NCBI GenBank assembly: GCA_963762315.1
Contig: CAVXKO010000004.1
Coordinates: forward strand, 434,001-498,000
DNA from: RPQJ01 sp963762315
GTDB lineage: Bacteria > Pseudomonadota > Gammaproteobacteria > Steroidobacterales > Steroidobacteraceae
DNA: 64,000 nucleotides
Direction of reading: 5' to 3'
Under the pieces are notes generated by a model. The model was given only the letters and a program-made list of their open reading frames with translations. It was not told where the DNA came from and made no database searches. Numbering within the stretch: position 1 is the first letter of the stretch; every line of letters begins with the position of its first letter. The position numbers and the translations under genes were made by a program. Below, piece after piece: positions 36,689-45,555 of the stretch.

Positions 36689-37734
36689 GCCTGCACCAGG
36701 GTCCAGAAATAGCCGTCGGGGGCGACGAACGAGAATGAGCGCGCGCCGAACTCGTCGGGCAGCACGTCGGTGACGGACGCGGCGCCACCGGCCTGCACGC
36801 GCTTCCACATCCCCTCGACGTCGTTGACGCGCCAGGTGTAGAGCGAGTTCCCGAGGCAGCCGGGCCGCGAGCGATCGCGCTTGTCGGCGAGCCGGCTCCG
36901 GGTCCCAAAGCGCACGATCTTGAGTTTTCCGGAGCGGCGCTCGGCGAGCGACTGGCCCGAGCGTGGGTCGTCGAAATCGACCATCCAGTGCGTCTCGCCA
37001 TCCTCGAGGCCGAAGATCTTCCGCGAGCCGGTGGCCTGCGAGTAGGGCCGCTCTGCGTCGAACCAGCGCTTGAGGCCAAGCACCTCGTCGTAGAAGCGCA
37101 GCACCTGGTGGTCGTCGCTCACGAACATCATGCCGGCGTGCGTGTGCTGGCTGGTCTGCAGGAGGCAGTTCGGGTTGATGCGGCCGTACAGCGGGCTCTC
37201 GTAGCCGAAGCGCTCGAAGAACACCTGGCGGTACAGCGGCTGGATCAGCACCATTTCGCGCACGCCGACCAGCGGGTCAGCGAAAGGCCGCGGCGACTGG
37301 TCTCCCGTCACTTCACCGATGACCGCGAGGATCGGGTCGATGACGCGCACGGGCTCGCCGCATTCGCGGGCGCGCTGCGCGTGGTTCGCGACGTTGAGGA
37401 CGTTGGCGGTGAGACGCACGGCCCAGCGGCTGCCGATGCAGCGCAGGTCGTCATCGAGGCCGAGCCCGTCATTGAGCGGTCGTTCCCACTGCATGAGGCG
37501 CACGAGGCCATGATCGGCATCGAGGTGATGCAGGCGCAACGAGCGCAAGCCACAGTCGACCCCGTACAGCGCCTTCGCCTGTGCAGCGCCCAGGGAGCCG
37601 AAGCGGCCCGCGCGACAACCGAAACTCTCGTAATGCGCGAGCGCGGACGCGAGGTCCGGGACGCCGATGCAGACTTCGTAGAGTCCGCCGACGCAGGCCG
37701 GCCGGGGTGCCATGGAGGACGGGTTCGTGCTCAT
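36685..37734 (-). CDS. Two-domain VOC (vicinal oxygen chelate) family protein
   Basis: A 349-residue protein with two glyoxalase-like halves: an N-terminal half (YEVCIGVPDLASALAHYESF) and a C-terminal half (MMFVSDDHQVLRFYDEVLGL, FVAPDGYFWTLVQA). VOC proteins bind a divalent metal and act as dioxygenases, isomerases or lyases; the match is not specific enough to name a substrate. It is first of a coupled pair with the lipoprotein hydrolase. It may be cotranscribed with the YciI-like gene 13 bp downstream in the reverse direction of coordinates upstream of it. Confidence 0.75.
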   Translation of the reverse strand: MSTNPSSMAPRPACVGGLYEVCIGVPDLASALAHYESFGCRAGRFGSLGAAQAKALYGVDCGLRSLRLHHLDADHGLVRLMQWERPLNDGLGLDDDLRCIGSRWAVRLTANVLNVANHAQRARECGEPVRVIDPILAVIGEVTGDQSPRPFADPLVGVREMVLIQPLYRQVFFERFGYESPLYGRINPNCLLQTSQHTHAGMMFVSDDHQVLRFYDEVLGLKRWFDAERPYSQATGSRKIFGLEDGETHWMVDFDDPRSGQSLAERRSGKLKIVRFGTRSRLADKRDRSRPGCLGNSLYTWRVNDVEGMWKRVQAGGAASVTDVLPDEFGARSFSFVAPDGYFWTLVQA

Positions 37735-37746
37735 ACGCCGCGATCC

Positions 37747-38085
37747 TTACCAGATCTTGCCGCCGACGCAATCGCCGGCGGCCGGCAGCATCGGCTGGAT
37801 CTCGACGCTCTTCCAGAACGCCGCCTTGAAGTAGGGGTCGTTTTCGAGCAGCTGCCGCGCCTCCACGAGGCTCGTCGTCTTGAAGACGTAGATGCTGCCC
37901 ACCATCGCCGCGCCGTCTTCCGAATAGAGCGGGCCCGCCATCAGCACGCGATCGAGAATGCTCTCCACGTACGCCAGGTGGGCCTGTGCCGCCGCCCGGC
38001 GCTTCGGGCCTGCCTCCGGGCCATCGTGGCAGACGACGGACACGTGCGTCGGGGCGAACGGACTGGCGGCGGGGGCTTCGGCCAT
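37747..38085 (-). CDS. YciI-family small protein
   Basis: A 112-residue ferredoxin-like-fold protein with YciI features: RAAAQAHLAYVESI with the conserved His, AGPLYSEDG and GSIYVFKTTSLVEARQLLENDPY. YciI relatives bind small molecules and some act as dehydrochlorinases or muconolactone-isomerase-like enzymes; the specific role is unknown. It lies in a same-strand run between the FAD oxidase and the VOC gene with short gaps, which suggests one operon. Confidence 0.8.
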   Translation of the reverse strand: MAEAPAASPFAPTHVSVVCHDGPEAGPKRRAAAQAHLAYVESILDRVLMAGPLYSEDGAAMVGSIYVFKTTSLVEARQLLENDPYFKAAFWKSVEIQPMLPAAGDCVGGKIW

Positions 38086-38107
38086 GGCGCGTCTCTCGTT
38101 GCAGGAG

Positions 38108-39556
38108 TCAGGACGGGTCGGGCAGGACCTTGCCGGGGTTCATGATGCCGTGCGGGTCGAGCGCCTGCTTGATGGATCGCATCACGGCAAGGTCGACGTG
38201 ATCCTTGTGCCGCGCCAGTTCGGCGCGCTTGAGGCGGCCGATACCGTGCTCCGCGCTGATGCTGCCGCGGAACTGCCGGACCCGCGCGTAGACCGCCGTC
38301 TCGAGCGCGTGCTGGTGCGATAGAAAGGCCTTCGTGTCGCCGCCGACCGGCTGGCTGACGTTGAAGTGAAGGTTGCCGTCGCCCACATGGCCATAAGCGA
38401 CCAGCCGGCCCGTCGGTACGATTGCCATCACGTCGGCGGAGGCCTGCTCGAGAAACTCCGGCAGGCTGGCCACGGGCACGGACACGTCGTGCTTGATACT
38501 TGCGCCCTCGTGCCGCTGAGCTTCGGGCACGGACTCACGCAGCTTCCACAGTGCGTTGCGCTGTGCAATGGACTCGGCGATGACCGCGTCCGTGACAAGC
38601 CCGTCCTCGAGGGCCCGCCCGAGCGCCTGCTCCAGCAGGCTGCGCAGCGAGGCATCCTCGCGGGCCGTCGAGACTTCGCAGAGCACGTAGAACTCGTGAG
38701 GGCGATCGAGCGGGTCGGTCACGCCGGGGATGTGCCTCACCGTGAACTCGACGGCGATGCGCGGCAGGAACTCGAAGCTGGTGACGCAGTCGCCCGTCAC
38801 GGAGCGCAGCCGAGAGAGCAGTTGCACGGCCGCTGCGGCATCCTTGACCGCCGCAAATGCGGTCTCGATGGTGCGCGGCACCGGGAACAGCTTGAGGCTC
38901 GCTGCCGTGATCACGCCGAGCGTGCCTTCCGCGCCGATGAAGAGATTTCGCAGGTCGTAACCGGTATTGTCCTTGCGCAGGCTGGTGAGCCCGTCGATGA
39001 CACGGCCGTCGGCCAGCACCACCTCGAGTCCAAGGACGAGGTCCCGGGCAACACCATAGTGCACGGCATTGAGACCGCCCGCGTTCGTCGAGAGGTTGCC
39101 GCCGATCTGGCAGCTGCCCTCGGACCCGAGCGAGAGGGGGAAGAACCGGTCGGCCGACTGCGCCGCAGCCTGCACTTCTGCCAGCAGGCAGCCCGCCTCC
39201 ACGGTGATGGAGAAGTTGTCGGCGTCCACGGCACGCACGCGGTTCATCCGGCGCAGCGACAGCACGAGCTGGTCGCCGGATTCGTTCGGCGTGGCGCCGC
39301 CGCAATAGCTGGTATTCCCGCCGTGCGGCACGACGCCGATGCGGTGCTCGTTGCAGATTGCGAGCACCGCGGCCACGTCGGTCGTCGAACTGGGACAGAC
39401 GACCATCGGGGTCGCACCGCGGTACAGCGCGCGAAAATCGACGAGGTACGGCTCGACGTCAGACGGCGCGTCCAGGCATGCGCCGGGGCCGAGCGTGCGG
39501 CGGATCCGTTCGAGGGCCGATGCGGTGTCGTGCGGTGGAGCGGCGGTCATCGGCAC
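38108..39556 (-). CDS. FAD-linked 2-hydroxyacid oxidase/dehydrogenase (GlcD / D-2-hydroxyglutarate type)
   Basis: A 482-residue flavoprotein with the FAD-binding PCMH domain (VVPHGGNTSYCGGATP, GGNLSTNAGGLNAVHYG, GAEGTLGVITAASLKLFP) and the GlcD C-terminal domain ending in SAEHGIGRLKR and DPHGIMNPGKVLP. Such enzymes oxidise D-2-hydroxyacids such as D-lactate, glycolate or D-2-hydroxyglutarate. The substrate cannot be separated here. It starts 15 bp after the DsbD-like gene on the same strand. Confidence 0.9.
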   Translation of the reverse strand: MPMTAAPPHDTASALERIRRTLGPGACLDAPSDVEPYLVDFRALYRGATPMVVCPSSTTDVAAVLAICNEHRIGVVPHGGNTSYCGGATPNESGDQLVLSLRRMNRVRAVDADNFSITVEAGCLLAEVQAAAQSADRFFPLSLGSEGSCQIGGNLSTNAGGLNAVHYGVARDLVLGLEVVLADGRVIDGLTSLRKDNTGYDLRNLFIGAEGTLGVITAASLKLFPVPRTIETAFAAVKDAAAAVQLLSRLRSVTGDCVTSFEFLPRIAVEFTVRHIPGVTDPLDRPHEFYVLCEVSTAREDASLRSLLEQALGRALEDGLVTDAVIAESIAQRNALWKLRESVPEAQRHEGASIKHDVSVPVASLPEFLEQASADVMAIVPTGRLVAYGHVGDGNLHFNVSQPVGGDTKAFLSHQHALETAVYARVRQFRGSISAEHGIGRLKRAELARHKDHVDLAVMRSIKQALDPHGIMNPGKVLPDPS

Positions 39557-39571
39557 CCGGCTTCCATGCTC

Positions 39572-40906
39572 TCAGGCGGGGCGCGGGCTGGTGAACCTGG
39601 CGGTGACCAGGGCCACGCCGACGGCCGCCAGCAGCACGAGGATCGAGGCCAGCGCGTTCGTCAGCAGGTTGGGGGCAAACAGCAGCACGATGCCGAACCC
39701 CAGCATCATCAGGCCCGAGACGAGCTTGAGGATGCGGCCTTCGGATTCGCTGAGTTTGCGGGTACCCATGGTTTTCGTGAAGACGGTGACGATGACCAGC
39801 AACGGGATGACGTAAATGACGTTGTATGCCGCCAGCCATGCATAGTACTGCCAGGTCTCCAGCTGCGCGAGCGTCAGGGCGCGCGTGTAGACCATCGGGA
39901 ACCCGGCCGTGCACAGCAACTCGTACGAATTGGCCACGATGGCCAGCAGCACCGTACCGACCAGCATCGGGCCCATCGCGCCCTCGGTGACCACCTCGCG
40001 CATGCGCTTGAAGAGGCCGGGCTTGGCCGAGTCCGGGATGGACAGGCTGGGACCTTCCTTGAACCAGAAGTAATCCTTGATGTTGAGCGCCGCGACGAAG
40101 AGCGCGACGAGGCCGGCGATGATGGTGATCGCGCGCAGTTCGCCAGCGATCAGGAACACGTTCAGCCATGCGGCCATGAACACGAAGTACACGATGCCCG
40201 AGAACAGCACGAAGGTGCCGCCCACGATGGCCATGCGCGTCCGGCTCTTCGCATGCACCAGGAGGCTCAGCAGGAACAGGAGCACGAAGAACGCGCAGGG
40301 ATTGAACGCATCCATGCCGGCCAGCACGACGGTCAACGCCGGCAGCGAGAACGACTGCGCGCTGACGGTGCCCACGAAGGGCAGGTTGACGGTCGTTCCC
40401 GTGGTCTCGGTTTCGATCGCTGTCGTGGCGCTGCCCTCCGTGCCTGCGGGTCCGCCTGCCGGTTCCGCAGCCGTTGCATCGGGATGCGCCAGGCGATCGG
40501 CGTGGCAGGCCTCGAGCGCCTTGATCAGTTCCGCGCCAGTCGTTTCGCCGCTGTCGTAGCCGATCCGCACCTGCCGGCAGAAAATGAACCCCGGCACGGA
40601 AAGCGCCTCGATGCCCAGCGATTTCGCCGTGTCGTAGTAGAAGCGCGCGTTGTCGCGGTTGTCCTTGACGGCATAGGTCTGCAGTTCGAGCCACGGCGTG
40701 CGTGCGGCGAAATCGTGGATGAGAGGCTTCGCGGCCTGGCAATGCGGGCAGGTCGGCGAAAAGAAGTAATACAGGCGGACCGTCGGGGTGCCGTCGGTCG
40801 CGGTGCCGTACCAGAACGCATCGGATCGAGGGTCGAGGTTCCCGGCGAAGGCATGGCCCGCCACCAACCACAGGAAAAGGAGCAGGAATCCACGGATCAC
40901 GGTCAT
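39572..40906 (-). CDS. Thioredoxin-domain / DsbD-like cytochrome c biogenesis membrane protein fusion
   Basis: A 444-residue protein begins with a signal peptide and a thioredoxin-like domain carrying CPHC (FFSPTCPHCQAAKP). It continues into a multi-helix membrane part resembling CcdA/DsbD (DAFNPCAFFVLLFLLSLL with a single-Cys motif; ELLCTAGFPMVYTR with the second Cys). CcdA/DsbD proteins carry reducing equivalents across the inner membrane, here apparently to their own periplasmic thioredoxin domain. Likely clients are c-type cytochromes or disulfide proteins. Confidence 0.82.
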   Translation of the reverse strand: MTVIRGFLLLFLWLVAGHAFAGNLDPRSDAFWYGTATDGTPTVRLYYFFSPTCPHCQAAKPLIHDFAARTPWLELQTYAVKDNRDNARFYYDTAKSLGIEALSVPGFIFCRQVRIGYDSGETTGAELIKALEACHADRLAHPDATAAEPAGGPAGTEGSATTAIETETTGTTVNLPFVGTVSAQSFSLPALTVVLAGMDAFNPCAFFVLLFLLSLLVHAKSRTRMAIVGGTFVLFSGIVYFVFMAAWLNVFLIAGELRAITIIAGLVALFVAALNIKDYFWFKEGPSLSIPDSAKPGLFKRMREVVTEGAMGPMLVGTVLLAIVANSYELLCTAGFPMVYTRALTLAQLETWQYYAWLAAYNVIYVIPLLVIVTVFTKTMGTRKLSESEGRILKLVSGLMMLGFGIVLLFAPNLLTNALASILVLLAAVGVALVTARFTSPRPA

Positions 40907-41016
40907 TTCGGCAGCCCGCAGTGACTTTGGCAGCGCGAATTCTAGCGGTGCAGAACCGCGGTGATCTCAGGTCTTCTACCGATGGCGCCAGGGGCTGCGC
41001 GGCGCCTGGCGGCGAC

Positions 41017-41394
41017 TCAGCCAGCCCGGGCCGGCCGGAGGACGCGGGTCCTCAGGTTGGCATCGTCCTCGACGATTACAATGACCGGATCGATGTCCTT
41101 CATTTCCGCCGGCTCGAACCAGCCCTCCGCCAGGACGATGATCTTGTCGCCTTTCTGGAAATGCCGCGCCGGCGGGCCGTTGAGGCAGATGTCGCCGCGG
41201 CCGCGAGGGCCGGCCATGACGTAGGTCTGCCAGAGCACGCCGTTCGACACGTTGGTGATGTTGACGTACTGGAAGGGCTGGATGCCGCTCAGCTCGAGCA
41301 GCGCCTGGTCGATGGTGATCGAGCCGACGTAGTTCAGGTCGGCCTCGGTCACCGTGGCGCGGTGGATCTTCGCGATGCAGGCACGGATGAGCAT
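41017..41394 (-). CDS. panD: Aspartate 1-decarboxylase
   Basis: PanD makes beta-alanine for pantothenate and CoA synthesis. The 125-residue proenzyme shows the self-cleavage site Gly24-Ser25 (NYVGSITID), where Ser25 becomes the pyruvoyl group. The catalytic-pocket residues in KIHRATVTEADL and NGAA-like NGPPARHFQKGDKII regions are conserved. It starts 45 bp downstream of the Anbu gene on the same strand and may be read with it, though no functional link is known. Confidence 0.95.
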   Translation of the reverse strand: MLIRACIAKIHRATVTEADLNYVGSITIDQALLELSGIQPFQYVNITNVSNGVLWQTYVMAGPRGRGDICLNGPPARHFQKGDKIIVLAEGWFEPAEMKDIDPVIVIVEDDANLRTRVLRPARAG

Positions 41395-41439
41395 GGGTCC
41401 CTCCCGCCGGGAGGGTAGCAGAGATGCCAGGATCGCGAC

Positions 41440-42183
41440 TCAGCGAATCCCCAGCCAGTCCGGATTCGGCAATGCGCTGAACGCCTCGCGCAGGGCTTCG
41501 CCCCAGCCGTTGCGGATCATCTGGAAATAGCGGTTGTCGGCGTCGATGTCGACGTGGCTGCCGACCCGGTATTCGTCGCGGCGCACGATCACGAGATCGA
41601 GCGGCAACCCGACGGAGAGGTTCGACCGGATCGTCGAGTCCATGGAGATCAGCGCGCACTTCGCCGCCTCGCTGAGCGGCATGCTGCGGCGGGTGACGCG
41701 GTCGATGATCGGCTTGCCGTATTTCGACTCGCCGATCTGGAAGTAGGGCGTGTCCGGCGTGGCTTCGATGAAGTTGCCCGCCGCGTAGACGTGGAACAGT
41801 CGCGGCGCTTCGTCCTTGATCTGGCCGCCGACGATGAACGTCGGGTTGAACTCGATGCCCTGCGACTTGAGCGCGTCGTAGTAGCGGGTGTGCATCGCCC
41901 GCAGGGCGTCGCCCACGCAGCGCGCGGCCTCGAACATGTTCGGGCAGTTGTGCAGACCGATCGACTCGCCGTCCTGGGCGGCCATCCGCTCGCCGAGCAG
42001 GCTCGCGGCGCCCTGGGTGATGGCGAGGTTGCCCGACGAGAGCAGCACGATGACCCGCTCGCCGGGCTTCTCGAAGACCTTCGTCTTGCGGAAGGTGCTG
42101 ATCTGGTCGACACCGGCATTGGTGCGCGAATCCGCCAGGAATACCAGTCCCGCGTCGAGGACCATGCCCACGCAATACGTCAT
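41440..42183 (-). CDS. Anbu, proteasome-like Ntn hydrolase
   Basis: A 247-residue member of the bacterial Anbu (ancestral beta-subunit) family of the proteasome/HslV fold. Removal of Met1 would expose Thr2 as the N-terminal nucleophile (MTYCVGMVLDAGLVFLADSRTN); a conserved FRKTKVF carries the expected lysine. Members form open-ring or helical oligomers with still-unclear substrates. Its start overlaps the transglutaminase stop (ATGA). The upstream genes (transglutaminase, alpha-E, ATP-grasp) are its usual genomic partners, suggesting a peptide-tagging and degradation system. Confidence 0.92.
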   Translation of the reverse strand: MTYCVGMVLDAGLVFLADSRTNAGVDQISTFRKTKVFEKPGERVIVLLSSGNLAITQGAASLLGERMAAQDGESIGLHNCPNMFEAARCVGDALRAMHTRYYDALKSQGIEFNPTFIVGGQIKDEAPRLFHVYAAGNFIEATPDTPYFQIGESKYGKPIIDRVTRRSMPLSEAAKCALISMDSTIRSNLSVGLPLDLVIVRRDEYRVGSHVDIDADNRYFQMIRNGWGEALREAFSALPNPDWLGIR

Positions 42184-42992
42184 TGCTGTTGCGCCTGCCC
42201 GCTGCTGACTTTGACGGCGACGGCCATGGTCTCATGGCCCCCGCCGCGTCTTACGCCGCGCACCGGCGCCGCGTCAAGGTAATCGCGTCCGACGGCGAGG
42301 CGGCAGTGCCGCGTGCCGGCGCGCTCGGCGTGCGTCACGTCGAGGCTCACCCAGCCCTGTTCCGGTCCCAGCCACACGTCGGCCCATGCATGGCTGGCCA
42401 CTCCTCCCGGGTCGCCCGCATAGAAGTAGCCGCTCACGTAGCGCGACGGGATGCCTGCCGCGCGGCAGCACGCCACGAGCACGTGCGCCTGGTCCTGGCA
42501 CACGCCGGACCCCAGTTCGAGCGCTTCGCCCGCCGTGTGCGTGACGTCCGTGGTGCCGGGTTCGTAGGCCACGCGCTTGCCGATGCCCATCACCAGGTCC
42601 ATCAGCGCAGCCGTCGACGGCGGGTGCCGTCCCAGGTGGTACTCCGCGAGGTCCCGCAACGCGGTGTCGGGCCGGGTGAGGTTCGTCGGTGCGAGGAAGG
42701 CGAGCGGCGAGAGGCTGGCCGGTTCATCGTCCGGCGGACCGATGCCGTCGCCGATCTCGGCCGTCCCCTCGACGACGATGCGCAGTTCGCGGTGCGGTTG
42801 CTCCATCGTCACGACGTGCGTCACGTTGCCGTAAGGATCGACCTGCTCGAGTCGCTCGCCCGGCGCGATCACCCGCCAGTTCAGTACCCGCTGGCCCGGC
42901 TCGGTGCGCGGCGTCAGCTTCAGCGCCTGGATGCTGTAGCTGACCGGGCTCTCGTAGACATAGTGTGTTTCGTGCCGGATCTGAAGATGCAT
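42180..42992 (-). CDS. Transglutaminase-like protease-fold protein of the Anbu operon
   Basis: A 270-residue protein with an N-terminal beta domain (THYVYESPVSYSIQALKLTPR) and a transglutaminase core. The catalytic Cys lies in LGSGVCQDQAHVLVACCRAAGIPSR (quoted in part), His in ASHAWADVWLG and Asp in SLDVTHAE. In this context it is thought to cut or transfer isopeptide bonds made by the neighbouring ATP-grasp enzyme; this is from published genome-context work, not shown here. It overlaps the Anbu start by 4 bp. Confidence 0.9.
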   Translation of the reverse strand: MHLQIRHETHYVYESPVSYSIQALKLTPRTEPGQRVLNWRVIAPGERLEQVDPYGNVTHVVTMEQPHRELRIVVEGTAEIGDGIGPPDDEPASLSPLAFLAPTNLTRPDTALRDLAEYHLGRHPPSTAALMDLVMGIGKRVAYEPGTTDVTHTAGEALELGSGVCQDQAHVLVACCRAAGIPSRYVSGYFYAGDPGGVASHAWADVWLGPEQGWVSLDVTHAERAGTRHCRLAVGRDYLDAAPVRGVRRGGGHETMAVAVKVSSGQAQQQ

Positions 42993-42999
42993 CGTGCCG

Positions 43000-43947
43000 T
43001 CACCCTGCTGTCGTATGCCCGAGGAAGTCGCGACCGATCCGGTCGCTGAGGTCGGCGGTGCTGTCGAGCACTTGATTGAGGAAGCGATCCACGCCTCCCG
43101 CCGTCAACGCTTCCAGCGTCCCGAACCGCAGGGTCGCGTGCAGTTGCCCGGCGCGCCTTTCGGTCTCGCTCGACTGCGTGTTCGCCACGGCGCGGAGGTT
43201 TTCGTAGATGAGCTCGGCCGAGCGGTAGATCGAGCGCGGCACGTCGGTGCGGAACGTGGCGAACTCGACGACGCGCAGCGGCGTGACGCTGTCGCGGGAG
43301 ATGCGACGGAAGATCTCGAAGGCCGACAGCGCCCGCAGCAGGACGGTCCACGGATAGTAGTCGTGCGCGACGGCGGGCCCGTCGCGGGTCGCCTCGCAGG
43401 CAAGCCGTATGCGCAACAGGCGCGCCACGCCGTCCGCGCGTTCGAGGAACGTGCCGATCTGCATGAAGTTGTAGCCTTCGTCGCGCAGCATCGATCCGAG
43501 CACGACGCCGCGGGCCAGGTGGGCGCGATACTTCACCCAGTCCACGAACTCGGCGACGTTGCGCGCCGTGAAGCGGGACGGGGCCGCGGCGCGCGCTTCG
43601 AGCCAGGTCGCGTTGAAGGTTTCCCACATCTCGGAGGAGATCGAGCCGCGCACCGCGTGGGCGTTCTCGCGAGCCGAGCGCAGGCAGCTGAGGATGCTCG
43701 ACGGGTTCTCCCGGTCGAAGGCCAGGAAGTCGATCACCTTGTGAGGCTCGAGCGTCTCGTGCCGTTCGAGGTAGGCGTCCTCGAAGCCGAGCGTGTGCAG
43801 CATCTGCTTCCAGCCGAGGCCGTCGGCCTTCGCCTCGTGCGGAAGCAGCGACAGCCGGTACTGCACGTCGAGCGTGCGAGCGAGGTTCTCCGCGCGCTCC
43901 GCATAGCGCCCCAGCCAGTACACGTGATCTGCGGTGCGGCTCAACAT
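43000..43947 (-). CDS. Alpha-E domain protein of the Anbu operon
   Basis: A 315-residue all-helical protein beginning MLSRTADHVYWLGRYAERAENLARTL..., the signature of the alpha-E domain. Several conserved acidic and arginine residues line predicted helices. The start at 43947 is preferred: GGAGG lies 8-12 bp upstream and it matches family N-termini, whereas the ATG at 43971 overlaps the ATP-grasp gene. The domain's activity is unknown; it always accompanies circularly permuted ATP-grasp enzymes. Confidence 0.9.
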   Translation of the reverse strand: MLSRTADHVYWLGRYAERAENLARTLDVQYRLSLLPHEAKADGLGWKQMLHTLGFEDAYLERHETLEPHKVIDFLAFDRENPSSILSCLRSARENAHAVRGSISSEMWETFNATWLEARAAAPSRFTARNVAEFVDWVKYRAHLARGVVLGSMLRDEGYNFMQIGTFLERADGVARLLRIRLACEATRDGPAVAHDYYPWTVLLRALSAFEIFRRISRDSVTPLRVVEFATFRTDVPRSIYRSAELIYENLRAVANTQSSETERRAGQLHATLRFGTLEALTAGGVDRFLNQVLDSTADLSDRIGRDFLGHTTAG

Positions 43948-43952
43948 GCGCG

Positions 43953-45383
43953 TCAGGCCTCCAGCACCCACGTGTCCTTGGTGCCGCCGCCCTGCGACGA
44001 GTTCACGACCAGCGAGCCCGCGCGCAGGGCGACGCGCGTCAGGCCGCCGGGAACGATGGTGACCTCGCGGCCCGAGAGCACGTAGGGCCGCAGGTCAATG
44101 TGGCGTGGCGCCACCCCCTGTTCGACGAACGTGGGGCAGGTGGACAACGCCAGCGTCGGTTGGGCGATGTATTTCTCGGGCGAGGCGAGGATGCGGAGCT
44201 TGAAGTCCTCGCGCTCGGCCTCCGAAGCCGTCGGCCCGACCAGCATGCCGTAGCCGCCCGAGCCGTGGACTTCCTTCACGACCAGTTCGTCGAGGTGATC
44301 CAGCGTGTAGGCCAGGTCGTCGCGCCGCCGCAGCACGCGCGTCGGCACATTGTTGAGCAGCGGCGTTTCGCCGAGATAGAAGCGGATCATGTCCGGCACG
44401 TACGGATAGATCGACTTGTCGTCGGCGATGCCGGTGCCGATGGCGTTTGCCACCGTGACGTGCCCGGCGCGATACGCCGACATCAGGCCGGGCACGCCGA
44501 GCACCGAGTCGGTGCGGAACACCAGGGGGTCGAGGAAGTCGTCGTCGATGCGGCGGTAGATCACGTCCACTCGCTGCGGGCCGCGCGTCGTGCGCATGTA
44601 GACGAAGCCGCTGCGCACGATGAGGTCCTGGCCCTCGACGAGCTCGACGCCCATCTGCTGGGCGAGGAAGGCGTGCTCGAAGTACGCGCTGTTGTGAGCG
44701 CCCGGGGTGAGCACGACGACCACCGGGTCGGCCACCCCCGCTGGCGCGACGCTTGCGAGGTTCTCGAGCAGCCGGTCCGGGTAGTGCTCGACCGGCGCCA
44801 CGCGATTCAGCGAGAACAGCTCGGGGAACAGCCGCATCATCATCTTGCGGTCTTCGAGCATGTACGAGACGCCCGAAGGGACCCGCAGGTTGTCCTCGAG
44901 CACGTAGAACTCGCCCTGGCCGGCGCGCACCACGTCGATGCCGGCGATGTGCGCGTAGATGCCGCCCGGCACGTCCATGCCCTGCATTTCGGGGCGGTAC
45001 TGCGGGTTGCAGAAGATCTGCTCCGACGCGATCAGGCCGGCCCGGAGGATTTCCTGGTCGTGATAGATGTCGCCGACGAACGCGTTGAGCGCGCGAACCC
45101 TCTGGCGCAGGCCCTCGGCGAGCGTGCGCCATTCCTCGGCCGAGAGGATGCGCGGCACGATGTCGAACGGAATGAGCCGCTCGCTTCCCTCCTGCTCGCC
45201 GTAGACCGCGAAGGTGATCCCCACGCGGTGGAACAGGCTGTCCGCCTCGGCGCGCTTCTGGCGCAGGGCGTCGTCCGGCTGGCGGAGCAGCCAGTCCGAA
45301 TACACGGAGTAGTGCGGTCGCACTTCACCGCCCGCGGTGTACATCTCGTCATAGGCGGGGTTCGCTGGTCTGGCGCGGTCCAT
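43953..45383 (-). CDS. Circularly permuted ATP-grasp peptide ligase of the Anbu operon
   Basis: A 476-residue protein of the circularly permuted type-2 ATP-grasp family (CP_ATPgrasp). Visible segments include the N-terminal YDEMYTAGGEVRPHYSVYSD, the FYVLEDNLRVPSGVSYMLEDR nucleotide/metal region, and VVVLTPGAHNSAYFEHAFLAQ, with KEVHGSGGYGMLVGP near the C-terminus. ATP-grasp enzymes form amide bonds through acyl-phosphates. It is the first gene of the Anbu operon, with alpha-E, transglutaminase and Anbu following within a few bases. Confidence 0.92.
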   Translation of the reverse strand: MDRARPANPAYDEMYTAGGEVRPHYSVYSDWLLRQPDDALRQKRAEADSLFHRVGITFAVYGEQEGSERLIPFDIVPRILSAEEWRTLAEGLRQRVRALNAFVGDIYHDQEILRAGLIASEQIFCNPQYRPEMQGMDVPGGIYAHIAGIDVVRAGQGEFYVLEDNLRVPSGVSYMLEDRKMMMRLFPELFSLNRVAPVEHYPDRLLENLASVAPAGVADPVVVVLTPGAHNSAYFEHAFLAQQMGVELVEGQDLIVRSGFVYMRTTRGPQRVDVIYRRIDDDFLDPLVFRTDSVLGVPGLMSAYRAGHVTVANAIGTGIADDKSIYPYVPDMIRFYLGETPLLNNVPTRVLRRRDDLAYTLDHLDELVVKEVHGSGGYGMLVGPTASEAEREDFKLRILASPEKYIAQPTLALSTCPTFVEQGVAPRHIDLRPYVLSGREVTIVPGGLTRVALRAGSLVVNSSQGGGTKDTWVLEA

Positions 45384-45555
45384 GGGTCTCTTCCTTCCGA
45401 AGAGACCAAGCGAAATTCATGCCAAGCGGCGAATGTGGCGATCCGGGCGAACGCTGCCCCTTCAGGGTGCGTCCCGGGCAGCGATTGAAGAGCCGCTGCT
45501 CGAAGTTGGTGCGTCCGCCCCCGAGGCAGGGGGTCCTATGCCACCTGCCCGCAGC

